From Elusimicrobiota bacterium (lineage in GTDB: Bacteria > Elusimicrobiota > Elusimicrobia > UBA1565 > UBA9628), in assembly GCA_028717525.1 (NCBI GenBank), contig JAQUNT010000151.1, forward strand, positions 1 to 6,260: a stretch of DNA of 6,260 bases, read 5' to 3'. This document shows, in pieces, positions 1 to 5,971 of the stretch. Position 1 is the first letter of the stretch. Each line of letters starts with the position of its first letter. Under the pieces are notes generated by a model, which did not search any database, was not told where the DNA came from, and saw nothing but the letters and a program-made list of their open reading frames with translations. The position numbers and the translations under genes are program-made.

Positions 1-1178
1 TGGCCCAGGCCGCCTTCGCCCGGGCGGTGGCCGTTGACTACGGTGCGCTCGGCGCCCTGCAGGGGCTCAGCCAAGCCTTGGTGCGGCAAGGCGAGGTCGG
101 CCGGGCCGAGGAGCTGCTCTTGGGCCTGACCACGCGGCACCCGGACCAGGCGGAGATCTGGGCGGCGTTGGGGAACCTTTACCGCGGGCAAGGCCGCGAC
201 GCGGAAGCCCAGGCGGCTTGGCGCCGCTGCCTGCGTCTGGACCCGGGCCAAGACTGGGCTTACCTGGCCCTGGCGGACAGCTTCCTGATGGACCGGCCCG
301 CGGTGGCGGAGAGGCACTACCGGAAGATGCTGGAGCGCGGCGGGGAGGATGCCTCCGTGCTCTGGCGGCTGGGCCGGGCCTGCCTCGACCAGCAGAAGTA
401 CGAAGAGGCCTGGGAGATCTATCAGAGGACCCTGCGCCTGGAGCCGAACACGCCCCACGCCTGGCTGACCTTGGCGAACTTCCACCTGCGCCGCCGGGAG
501 GTCTCCGCGGCCGAGGCTCTCGCGCGCCGGGCCATAGCCGTTGACCCGAAGAACCCGATGGGCTACGGCTTCCTGGTCAACCTGCTGACGGGACAGGGGC
601 CGGCGAAGCGGCCCGCGGCGGAGCGCGCCGCCCGGCAGCTGGTCGCCCTGGACCCGGACAACGCCCAGGGCCGCCTGGACCTGGGCCTCACGCTCAAGCT
701 CCGGGGCCGGCCGGCCGCGGCCGAGGCCGAACTGCTCCGGGCGGCCGAGCTCCAGCCGCGGGATGCCCGCCCGCTGGGGGCTTTGGCGGAGCTCTACGCG
801 AAGACCGGCCGCGCGCAGCGCTCCCGGGAATTCGCGGCGCGGCGCGACACCCTGCTCATGCGCCAGTACAGCCCGGTGACCCGCGAGAACTATCGGGCCA
901 TCAAGGCCGCTTTGGACCGGCGGGGGGTGACCTTGGTCAGCGTGCAGTACCCGATGCGCAGCGTAGAGCCCCTCAAGCGCCTGCTGGCCGGCCAGGACGG
1001 GGTCGTCTTCGTGGACAACCAGCGGTCGTTCGCCGAGGCCGTGGCCCGGGAGGGCTACTCAGCCTACTTCAGCGACAACTTCGCCGGAGATTTCGGCCAC
1101 GGCACCCCCAAGGGAGACCGGCTCCTGGCCGAGAACATCGCCGAGGCCATCCTGGCGCGCCTGCCCGGGCCGCGCTGA
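1..1178 (+). CDS. TPR protein with C-terminal SGNH/GDSL-hydrolase-like segment (5' partial)
   Basis: The reading frame is open from base 3 with no stop upstream, and the first residues (AQAAFARAV) already look like the second helix of a TPR, so the true start lies outside the window. The GTG at 27 is probably internal. About seven tandem TPR units follow up to around base 860, with typical endings such as LRLDPGQ, LRLEPNT, IAVDPKN, VALDPDN and AELQPRD. The last ~110 residues are not TPR. They contain VTLVSVQYP, then VVFVDN, then a DFGHGTPKGD motif with Asp at 1089-1091 and His at 1098-1100, followed by a helix (LLAENIAEAIL). This matches the DxxH block and final helix of SGNH/GDSL hydrolases, where those residues form the catalytic dyad with an N-terminal Ser. 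The Ser block is not in view, so I infer that it lies upstream and that the TPRs sit inside or before the hydrolase fold. Such proteins can act on acylated glycans or lipids, but the substrate is unknown. TPR call strong; hydrolase call moderate. Confidence 0.85.
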   Translation, partial: AQAAFARAVAVDYGALGALQGLSQALVRQGEVGRAEELLLGLTTRHPDQAEIWAALGNLYRGQGRDAEAQAAWRRCLRLDPGQDWAYLALADSFLMDRPAVAERHYRKMLERGGEDASVLWRLGRACLDQQKYEEAWEIYQRTLRLEPNTPHAWLTLANFHLRRREVSAAEALARRAIAVDPKNPMGYGFLVNLLTGQGPAKRPAAERAARQLVALDPDNAQGRLDLGLTLKLRGRPAAAEAELLRAAELQPRDARPLGALAELYAKTGRAQRSREFAARRDTLLMRQYSPVTRENYRAIKAALDRRGVTLVSVQYPMRSVEPLKRLLAGQDGVVFVDNQRSFAEAVAREGYSAYFSDNFAGDFGHGTPKGDRLLAENIAEAILARLPGPR

Positions 1179-1189
1179 GCCGCCGGCCG

Positions 1190-2980
1190 TCACCAGCCGC
1201 AGCTGCGTCCCCGGTTCTGCTTCTTGAGGTAGGCCAGGAGCGGGCTGAAGTAGTCCATCATGGGCTTGCTGGAGAGGTCCGAGCCGGTCTTCTCGCGCAG
1301 CAGCCGGCGCCAATCCTGCGTGGCCCCCTGGGAGAGCAGGTCCTTGATGAAGTCGCCCGCTTCCTTGCGGCCGTAGTAGTCGCAGGAGCGCGGGTCCTGG
1401 CGCAGGATGCCGCGGCAGATGTGCTCGTGGAGCTGATACTTGAACACCGTGCCGATGGCGTAGGTGCTGTAGTAGGCCGGGGCGTCGTTGATGTGGGTCT
1501 TGGTGCAGGCGTCGCAGAGCTCCTCGCCGCGCGGCGCCGGGGGCTCCACGCCCTGGTACTGCCGGACGTACTGCCACCAGCGCGCGTTCCACTGCTCGGG
1601 CGGCAGGTCGCCGGCGTAGAGGTCGCGCTCCCAATGGGTCATGGTGCCGGCCGCGAAGGGCAAAAACACTATGGAATCCATGGCCTCGGCGAGCAGCCAG
1701 CGCATCTGGTCGATCCGGGCGCCCTCGGGCAGCACGCCGGCCTGGCGCAGGTAGGGGGCCTGCTTGGAGGCGATGGTCGCCATGTCCGCGAAGCCTTCGT
1801 GGAAGGCGCGCATGGCCCCGTCGCGCAGCAGGATGGGCACCTCGGGCCGGGAGTAGGCGAGGAAGTAGACGATGTGGCCGAACTCATGGTGGGCCGTGGC
1901 CCACCACTCGGCGTTGGGCTCGATGGAGTCCAAGGACCGCACGTTCTGGTCGAGGTCGATGTGCCAGGCCGAGGCGTGGGTGTTCTTCTTGCGCAGGCTC
2001 TGGGCCACGGGGTAGAGGTCGGAGCCTTTCCAGAAGTTCTCGGGGAAGGGGGCCAGGCCCATGGAAGTGTAGAAGGCCTCGGCCTGCCGGGCGATCCACT
2101 CGGGCCGGCGGCCCTGGAAGTAGGGGTCGAGGTTGACGCCCGGCACCAGTCCGGGCCACTCCTGGGCCCAGCGGTTGGGCAGCCAGTGGGCGGGGATGGG
2201 GCCCTTGGGCACGGGCTGGTGGTAGCGCTTGGCCAGCTCGTATTTGGCGTAGCAGTGGACCTGCTCGTAGAGGGGGCGGGTGTCCTTGAGCACGCCTTCG
2301 AGCATGGCCATCATCTCGGGCGTGGTCATCTCGTACCAGGCGTTCTGCAGGTCGAAGTAGGAGGGGTAGTCGAAGTGCCGGGCCACCTCGTTGCGCAGGC
2401 CGCGCAGCTCGATGAGGCCGGGCTTGAGGGCCGGGCCGATCTCCTTGGAGGCCAGCCAGTAGGTCAGGTGGTCGGCTGCGGAGGACGAGGTGGAGGCGAG
2501 GACGTTGTCGATCTCGTTGGGCGTGGTGGGCTGGGCGCAGGCCTTGCCGTCCGGGGTGCGCTCGGCGCAGAAGGGGAAGGAGTCCATGGTGCTGGACTGC
2601 TTGCTCTCGGCCTCCACGCGCTTGGACACGGTGTCGGGGATGTCGTTGGGGTTCTCGGCGGCCATGAGCCAGATGCGCCGAAGCTGGCGCACGGTCTGTG
2701 GGTCGAGTTCCTTCTCGTGCTTGAGGAGGTCTCGGACCTGGGCGATGACGTAGGGGCTGCCGGTCAAAGCGGCCTGGGCCTGGTTGGCGCCGGTGCGCAG
2801 GCCCTCGTGCTCGGGGGTGACGTCCGTGGAGGCCTTCCAGGAGGCTTCCTGGGCGGCGGTGTAGACGCCCTGGTAGAGGTGGGAGTAGTCCTCCACGAAC
2901 CAGGCGGCTTGCTCTTGGAGCGTGGCCGCGCGGACGGCGGCGGGAAGGCAGAGCGCGAAGGCGAGAAGGAGCTTGGGCAT
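1190..2980 (-). CDS. Secreted M2-family metallopeptidase (ACE-like peptidyl dipeptidase)
   Basis: This 596-residue protein is a zinc peptidase of the M2 (angiotensin-converting enzyme) family, expected to remove dipeptides from peptide C-termini outside the cytoplasm. Residues 1-18 form a signal peptide (MPKLLLAFALCLPAAVRA, likely cut before ATLQ). Family landmarks appear in order: a GPIPAH block at 260-265, the substrate-contacting HASAW at 335-339, the zinc motif HEFGH at 365-369, the third zinc ligand Glu395 in FHEGFAD, and Lys494/His496 with Tyr504/Tyr507, which align by eye with Lys511, His513, Tyr520 and Tyr523 of human testis ACE. Cys522 and Cys533 match the conserved C-terminal disulfide, and the protein ends in GW as ACE does. 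Two Arg residues that bind chloride in ACE (489 and 522) appear replaced by Val472 and Thr506, though Arg473 lies next to the first. The length fits a single-domain bacterial M2 enzyme. ATG 2980 is chosen because it starts the signal peptide and no other in-frame start lies nearby. There is no Shine-Dalgarno at normal spacing; a GGAG lies about 20 bases upstream. It converges on the TPR gene and diverges from the Fe-protein operon. Confidence 0.95.
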   Translation of the reverse strand: MPKLLLAFALCLPAAVRAATLQEQAAWFVEDYSHLYQGVYTAAQEASWKASTDVTPEHEGLRTGANQAQAALTGSPYVIAQVRDLLKHEKELDPQTVRQLRRIWLMAAENPNDIPDTVSKRVEAESKQSSTMDSFPFCAERTPDGKACAQPTTPNEIDNVLASTSSSAADHLTYWLASKEIGPALKPGLIELRGLRNEVARHFDYPSYFDLQNAWYEMTTPEMMAMLEGVLKDTRPLYEQVHCYAKYELAKRYHQPVPKGPIPAHWLPNRWAQEWPGLVPGVNLDPYFQGRRPEWIARQAEAFYTSMGLAPFPENFWKGSDLYPVAQSLRKKNTHASAWHIDLDQNVRSLDSIEPNAEWWATAHHEFGHIVYFLAYSRPEVPILLRDGAMRAFHEGFADMATIASKQAPYLRQAGVLPEGARIDQMRWLLAEAMDSIVFLPFAAGTMTHWERDLYAGDLPPEQWNARWWQYVRQYQGVEPPAPRGEELCDACTKTHINDAPAYYSTYAIGTVFKYQLHEHICRGILRQDPRSCDYYGRKEAGDFIKDLLSQGATQDWRRLLREKTGSDLSSKPMMDYFSPLLAYLKKQNRGRSCGW

Positions 2981-2986
2981 GGCCGT

Positions 2987-3015
2987 ATTCTGGCACTTTG
3001 CTCCGGTCCGGTAAA
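2987..3015 (-). promoter_or_regulatory. Candidate promoter of the M2 peptidase gene, possibly leaderless
   Basis: On the reverse strand, TTTACC (bases 3015-3010) and CAGAAT (2992-2987) are separated by 17 bases, matching the sigma70 -35 and -10 consensus at four of six positions each. Transcription would then begin at or next to the ATG at 2980, giving a leaderless mRNA, which agrees with the lack of a well-placed Shine-Dalgarno. Each hexamer is weak, so this is a suggestion only. Confidence 0.3.
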
Positions 3016-3029
3016 GGGCCCTGTGCGCG

Positions 3030-3045
3030 CCAATCCAGAGATTGG
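3030..3045. repeat. Perfect inverted repeat next to the operon promoter, possible operator
   Basis: CCAATC (3030-3035), spacer CAGA, then GATTGG (3040-3045) form a 16-base inverted repeat with perfect 6-bp arms. Its right arm covers the TG of the candidate extended -10 element and ends directly before TATCAT. If that promoter is real, the repeat sits between about -28 and -13, a classic place for a repressor site. It lies upstream of the predicted transcript, so an RNA hairpin role is less likely. No regulator gene is in view to assign to it. Confidence 0.45.
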
Positions 3046-3051
3046 TATCAT
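3043..3051 (+). promoter_or_regulatory. Candidate extended -10 promoter element of the Fe-protein operon
   Basis: TGGTATCAT has the form TGnTATAAT with one mismatch, an extended -10 element. It ends 21 bases before the ATG at 3073 and lies in the most AT-rich stretch of the window (about 3031-3075). A 17-base spacing would put the -35 hexamer at 3023-3028 (GTGCGC), which does not match the consensus; extended -10 promoters can work without one. Transcription would start near 3058, leaving a leader of about 15 bases with a weak GAG at 3062-3064, 8 bases from the ATG. Confidence 0.4.
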
Positions 3052-3072
3052 GTAGAGTATCGAGAATTAAGC

Positions 3073-3894
3073 ATGCAGAACATCGTGATCTTCGGCAAGG
3101 GCGGCATCGGCAAGTCCACCATCGCGGCGAGCCTGAGCACGGTCTACGCCCTGCAGAAGAAGAAGGTCCTGCACGTGGGCTGCGACCCCAAGCACGACTC
3201 CACCGTCGGGCTGGTGGACGGCAAGCTCATCGAGACCTTCCTGGAGAAGCACGCCCGCGTCTTCGGCGTGCGCGACCACGGCGAGCTCAAGGCCGAAGAC
3301 CTCCTGGTCAAGGGCCGCCTGGGCATCGACTGCGCCGAGGCCGGCGGCCCCGAGCCGGGCGTGGGCTGCGCGGGCCGCGGCATCTCCTTGATGCTGGAGG
3401 CCTTCCAGGACCTCGGGGTCCTCAAGTCCGGGGGCTACGACGTCGCGGTCTTCGACGTGCTGGGCGACGTGGTCTGCGGGGGCTTCGCCGCGCCCCTGCG
3501 CAAGGGCCTCGCGGAGAAGATCGTCATCGTGGTCTCCGAGGAGCTCATGGCCCTCTACGCCGCCAACAACATCGCCAAGTCCGTGCGCACCTACGCCTCC
3601 AACGGCGTCTACCTCGCCGGCCTGGTGGCCAACCTCAAGGACGGCAAGGTGGACCGCAAGAAGCTCCAGCGCTTCGCCAAGCTCATCGGGACCCGCATCC
3701 TGGAGTACCTGCCCCGCGACCCGGCCGTGCGCGAGGCGGAGTTCGCCCGGAACCGGACCGTGGTCGAGCGCTCCCCCAAGTCGGCCTTCGCCAAGAGCAT
3801 CCGGTCCTTGGCGGCCAAGATCCTGGCCGTGCGCAAGGAGGACTGCCCGGTCCCCACTCCCATGGACGACCGGCGCTTCTACGGGGCCTGGTAG
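3073..3894 (+). CDS. Nitrogenase Fe-protein-like ATPase (NifH/BchL superfamily paralog)
   Basis: This 273-residue protein belongs to the NifH/BchL/CfbC family of dimeric [4Fe-4S] ATPases, which pass electrons one at a time to a partner reductase using ATP. The deviant P-loop GKGGIGKST is at residues 8-16, the switch I region at CDPKHDST, and switch II at DVLGD (128-132). Both cluster ligands are present: Cys99 in PGVGCAGRG and Cys135 in DVVCGGF. Arg102 matches the Arg that is ADP-ribosylated in some NifH proteins. The signatures are mixed: CDPKHDST and GGFAAPL are typical of BchL/ChlL, while AGGPEPGVGCAGRGI and the ALYAANNI stretch are typical of NifH. ATG 3073 is chosen because it puts the P-loop at residue 8 as in the family; the frame stays open upstream to a TTG at 2998, but that extension resembles nothing. 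It is the first gene of the operon, 12 bases before a radical SAM gene. No NifDK-, BchNB- or CfbD-like partner is in view, so true nitrogen fixation is unlikely and I give no nif symbol. Confidence 0.93.
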   Translation: MQNIVIFGKGGIGKSTIAASLSTVYALQKKKVLHVGCDPKHDSTVGLVDGKLIETFLEKHARVFGVRDHGELKAEDLLVKGRLGIDCAEAGGPEPGVGCAGRGISLMLEAFQDLGVLKSGGYDVAVFDVLGDVVCGGFAAPLRKGLAEKIVIVVSEELMALYAANNIAKSVRTYASNGVYLAGLVANLKDGKVDRKKLQRFAKLIGTRILEYLPRDPAVREAEFARNRTVVERSPKSAFAKSIRSLAAKILAVRKEDCPVPTPMDDRRFYGAW

Positions 3895-3906
3895 GCGCGG
3901 TGCACG

Positions 3907-5040
3907 GTGGCTGACACAGGGGCTGACGTCTCCGAGAAGCGGCATTGGGTGCGGCTCACCCGCTGCTGCAACCAGCGCTGCCTCTTCTGCCACGACCGCG
4001 GGGCCCAGGACGGCGGCGCCGCGGCCTGGGACGCCCTGCGCCGGGACCTGGACCGCGGCCGGCGCCAGGGCCTGCGGCGCGTGGTCTTGAGCGGCGGCGA
4101 GCCCACCCTCCACCCCCGCTACCTCGCGGTCGTGCGCCTGGCCAAGCGCCTCGGCTACACCCACATCCAGACCATCACCAACGGCCGCCGCTTCTGCTAT
4201 CCGGACTTCCTGCGCGCCGCGCTGGCGGCGGGCCTCAATGAGGTCACCTTCTCTTTGCACGGCCACACCGCGGCCTTGCACGACCGGCTCACCCGGGTGC
4301 CCGGCTCCTTCGTGCAGGCTTTGGCCGGCCTGCGCGCGGCCCTGGCCGCGCCCGGCCTCATCGTCAGCGTAGACGTGGTCATCAACCGCCTCAACCTGCC
4401 CGTGCTGCGGAGGCTGCTGGAGTTCTACATCGCGGTGGGCGTGCGCGAATTCGACCTCCTGGCCTTGGTCCCCTTCGGGGACGCCTGGCGCAACCGCGGC
4501 GAGCTCTTCTGCGACTTCTCCGACCCCCGGCAGCTCGCGCAGCTGCACCGGGCCCTCAGGCTCTCCCGGCGGCCGGACCTGCACATCTTCACCAACCGCC
4601 TGCGCGCCGACCACCTGGAAGGCTTCGAGAGCCTGGTGCAGTCCCCGGAGAAGATCCTCGACGAGGTGCGCGGCCGGCGCTGGCTTCTGGCGCGCTACCT
4701 GGGCAGCGGTCGGGTCCCCGGCTGCGCCGGAGCCGCCTGCCCGCAGTGCTTCATGCGCGACTTCTGCAGGGACGTGGCGCTGCTGCGCCGCCGCGGCCGC
4801 CTGGCCGCCAAGGTCGGGCCCCTCTGCTTGGGCCGCCGGGGGAGCGGCGCGGCCTTCCGCGTGGCGGGCAAGCCCGACGTCGGGCGCTTCGCCGAGTTCT
4901 TCGTCCGGGCCCGGTTCTTCGCCAAGGGCTCGGCCTGCGCGCGCTGCGCCTGGGCCGCGCGCTGCGACGGCCTCAGCGTCTCCGAGGTCCGCCGCAGCGG
5001 CTTCTCGGCCCTGCGGCCCGTCCGGAGCCGGCATGGCTGA
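3907..5040 (+). CDS. Radical SAM protein with two C-terminal CX2CX5C motifs
   Basis: A 377-residue radical SAM enzyme. The CX3CX2C motif that holds the SAM-binding [4Fe-4S] cluster is Cys21-NQR-Cys25-LF-Cys28, followed by the SAM-contacting GGEP at 63-66 (VVLSGGEPTL) and further barrel strands (TITNG, VTFSLHG, VSVDVVIN). The C-terminal third is rich in cysteine: Cys273, Cys278, Cys281 and Cys287, then a PLC motif (Cys307), then Cys344, Cys347 and Cys353. This gives two separate CX2CX5C modules in the style of SPASM/twitch domains, enough for one or two auxiliary clusters. The start is the GTG at 3907, 12 bases after the Fe-protein stop; no clear Shine-Dalgarno is visible, so translation may be coupled to the upstream gene. 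The end overlaps the next radical SAM gene by 8 bases. Reaction and substrate are not known; the neighbours suggest work on a cofactor or peptide linked to the Fe protein. Radical SAM assignment firm; auxiliary clusters inferred from Cys spacing. Confidence 0.92.
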   Translation: MADTGADVSEKRHWVRLTRCCNQRCLFCHDRGAQDGGAAAWDALRRDLDRGRRQGLRRVVLSGGEPTLHPRYLAVVRLAKRLGYTHIQTITNGRRFCYPDFLRAALAAGLNEVTFSLHGHTAALHDRLTRVPGSFVQALAGLRAALAAPGLIVSVDVVINRLNLPVLRRLLEFYIAVGVREFDLLALVPFGDAWRNRGELFCDFSDPRQLAQLHRALRLSRRPDLHIFTNRLRADHLEGFESLVQSPEKILDEVRGRRWLLARYLGSGRVPGCAGAACPQCFMRDFCRDVALLRRRGRLAAKVGPLCLGRRGSGAAFRVAGKPDVGRFAEFFVRARFFAKGSACARCAWAARCDGLSVSEVRRSGFSALRPVRSRHG

Positions 5041-5971
5041 GCTGGCCTACCTCCAGGTCTCCCGGGTCTGCAACCAGAAGTGCCTCTTCTGCTCCAACCC
5101 GGCCAACGGGCGGGTCATCTCCTGGGCCGAAGCCGCGCGCTGGATCGACTCCTTCGCCAAGGACCGCGCCGCGGGCGTCATCCTCACCGGGGGCGAGCCG
5201 ACCATGTTCCCCGGCCTGGCGCGGCTGGTGGCCTACGCGGTCAAGCGCCGGCTCGCGCCGCGGCTGATCACCAACGGGCAGAAGACCGCGGAGCGGGGCT
5301 ATCTGCGCCGCCTGGCGCGCGCCGGCCTGCGCCACATGCACATCTCGATCTACTCCTGCCGGGCTGCGGTGCAGGGGCGCCTGACCGGCAACCCCGAGTC
5401 CCTGGACAACATCCGGCGCTCCTTGGTCCAGGCCTGCGAGCTCGGCATCCGCGTGGACGTCAACACCGTCATCAGCAAGGCCAACGCCGGGCATCTGCGC
5501 GAGCTGGTGGGCTGGGTGACGGATCTGGCGCCCCAGGTGCGGCACTTCGTCTGGAACAACCTCGACCCCCTGATGAACGAGGGCTCCGCGGCCAACGACC
5601 TGGTGCCCCGCCTGCGCGACTTCGAGGTCGAGCTGCACAAGGCCATGACCTGGCTGGCCTCCACCGGCAGGTCCTTCCGGGTCGAGCGCGTCCCCTTGTG
5701 CTTCATGTCCGAGTTCCCGCACCGCTCCACCGAGACGCGCAAGCTGATCAAGGACGAGGGCCGGCGCATCTATTTCCTGGACGAGAAGGGCCTGCGCGTC
5801 CAGGACCACAACGCCTGGACCTACAAGAAGGGCGCGCGCTGCGCGCAGTGCCGGCTCGAGAGGCTCTGCGCCGGGCTCTACCAGCTCGGGGTCTACTACT
5901 CGGAAGCCGAGCTCTGCCCGGTCTTCACGGACCCGGCCGAGGTCGCGCGCCGGGTGCGGGAGGACTCGTGA
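5033..5971 (+). CDS. Radical SAM protein with single SPASM-like C-terminal motif
   Basis: A 312-residue radical SAM enzyme starting at an ATG inside the end of the previous gene (8-base overlap, ATGGCTGA). The cluster motif is Cys13-NQK-Cys17-LF-Cys20, and GGEP is at 53-56 (VILTGGEPTM), followed by LITNG, MHISIYS and VDVNTVIS strands. The C-terminus has Cys223 in a PLC motif, then Cys270-X2-Cys273-X5-Cys279 and Cys295, a SPASM/twitch-like pattern that could bind an auxiliary [4Fe-4S] cluster. The core motif CNQ[RK]CLFC, the PLC and the last CX2CX5C are shared with the preceding enzyme, so the two look like diverged duplicates; this one lacks the extra Cys273-287 module. Its stop overlaps the next start by 4 bases (GTGA). 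Substrate unknown. The two enzymes may act in turn on one molecule or form a complex. Confidence 0.93.
   Translation: MAELAYLQVSRVCNQKCLFCSNPANGRVISWAEAARWIDSFAKDRAAGVILTGGEPTMFPGLARLVAYAVKRRLAPRLITNGQKTAERGYLRRLARAGLRHMHISIYSCRAAVQGRLTGNPESLDNIRRSLVQACELGIRVDVNTVISKANAGHLRELVGWVTDLAPQVRHFVWNNLDPLMNEGSAANDLVPRLRDFEVELHKAMTWLASTGRSFRVERVPLCFMSEFPHRSTETRKLIKDEGRRIYFLDEKGLRVQDHNAWTYKKGARCAQCRLERLCAGLYQLGVYYSEAELCPVFTDPAEVARRVREDS

Noticed and set aside
1160..1215. Bidirectional terminator between the converging TPR and M2 genes
   Set aside because: Only 11 bases separate the stops; GC-rich self-complementary pieces exist, but there is no clear stem followed by a T-run on either strand.
2991..3002. 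TGGCACTTTGCT as a sigma54 (-24/-12) promoter before the NifH-like gene
   Set aside because: The two halves resemble TGGCAC and TTGC, but only one base separates them where five are needed, so the -24/-12 geometry fails.
3015..3022. AGGGCCCT 8-base palindrome in the intergenic region
   Set aside because: Short GC palindromes are expected by chance in such sequence, and it has no clear position relative to a promoter element.
1421..3055. Long forward open frame (544 codons) opposite the M2 peptidase gene
   Set aside because: It is antisense to a clearly identified protein; its Gly/Val/Leu-rich, low-complexity product is what GC-rich antisense frames give, and it shows no known motif.
2998..3072. 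N-terminal extension of the Fe protein from TTG 2998
   Set aside because: ATG 3073 places the P-loop at residue 8 as in the family; the extra 25 residues match nothing and would run through the promoter and palindrome.
3073..3894. True nitrogenase iron protein (nifH) and nitrogen fixation
   Set aside because: BchL-like signature residues, no NifDK or maturation genes nearby, and radical SAM neighbours instead; a paralog is the safer call.
3067..5034. Long reverse open frame (655 codons) opposite the Fe protein and first radical SAM genes
   Set aside because: It spans two well-supported genes on the other strand and has an Ala/Gly/Val-rich composition without motifs; a GC-codon shadow.
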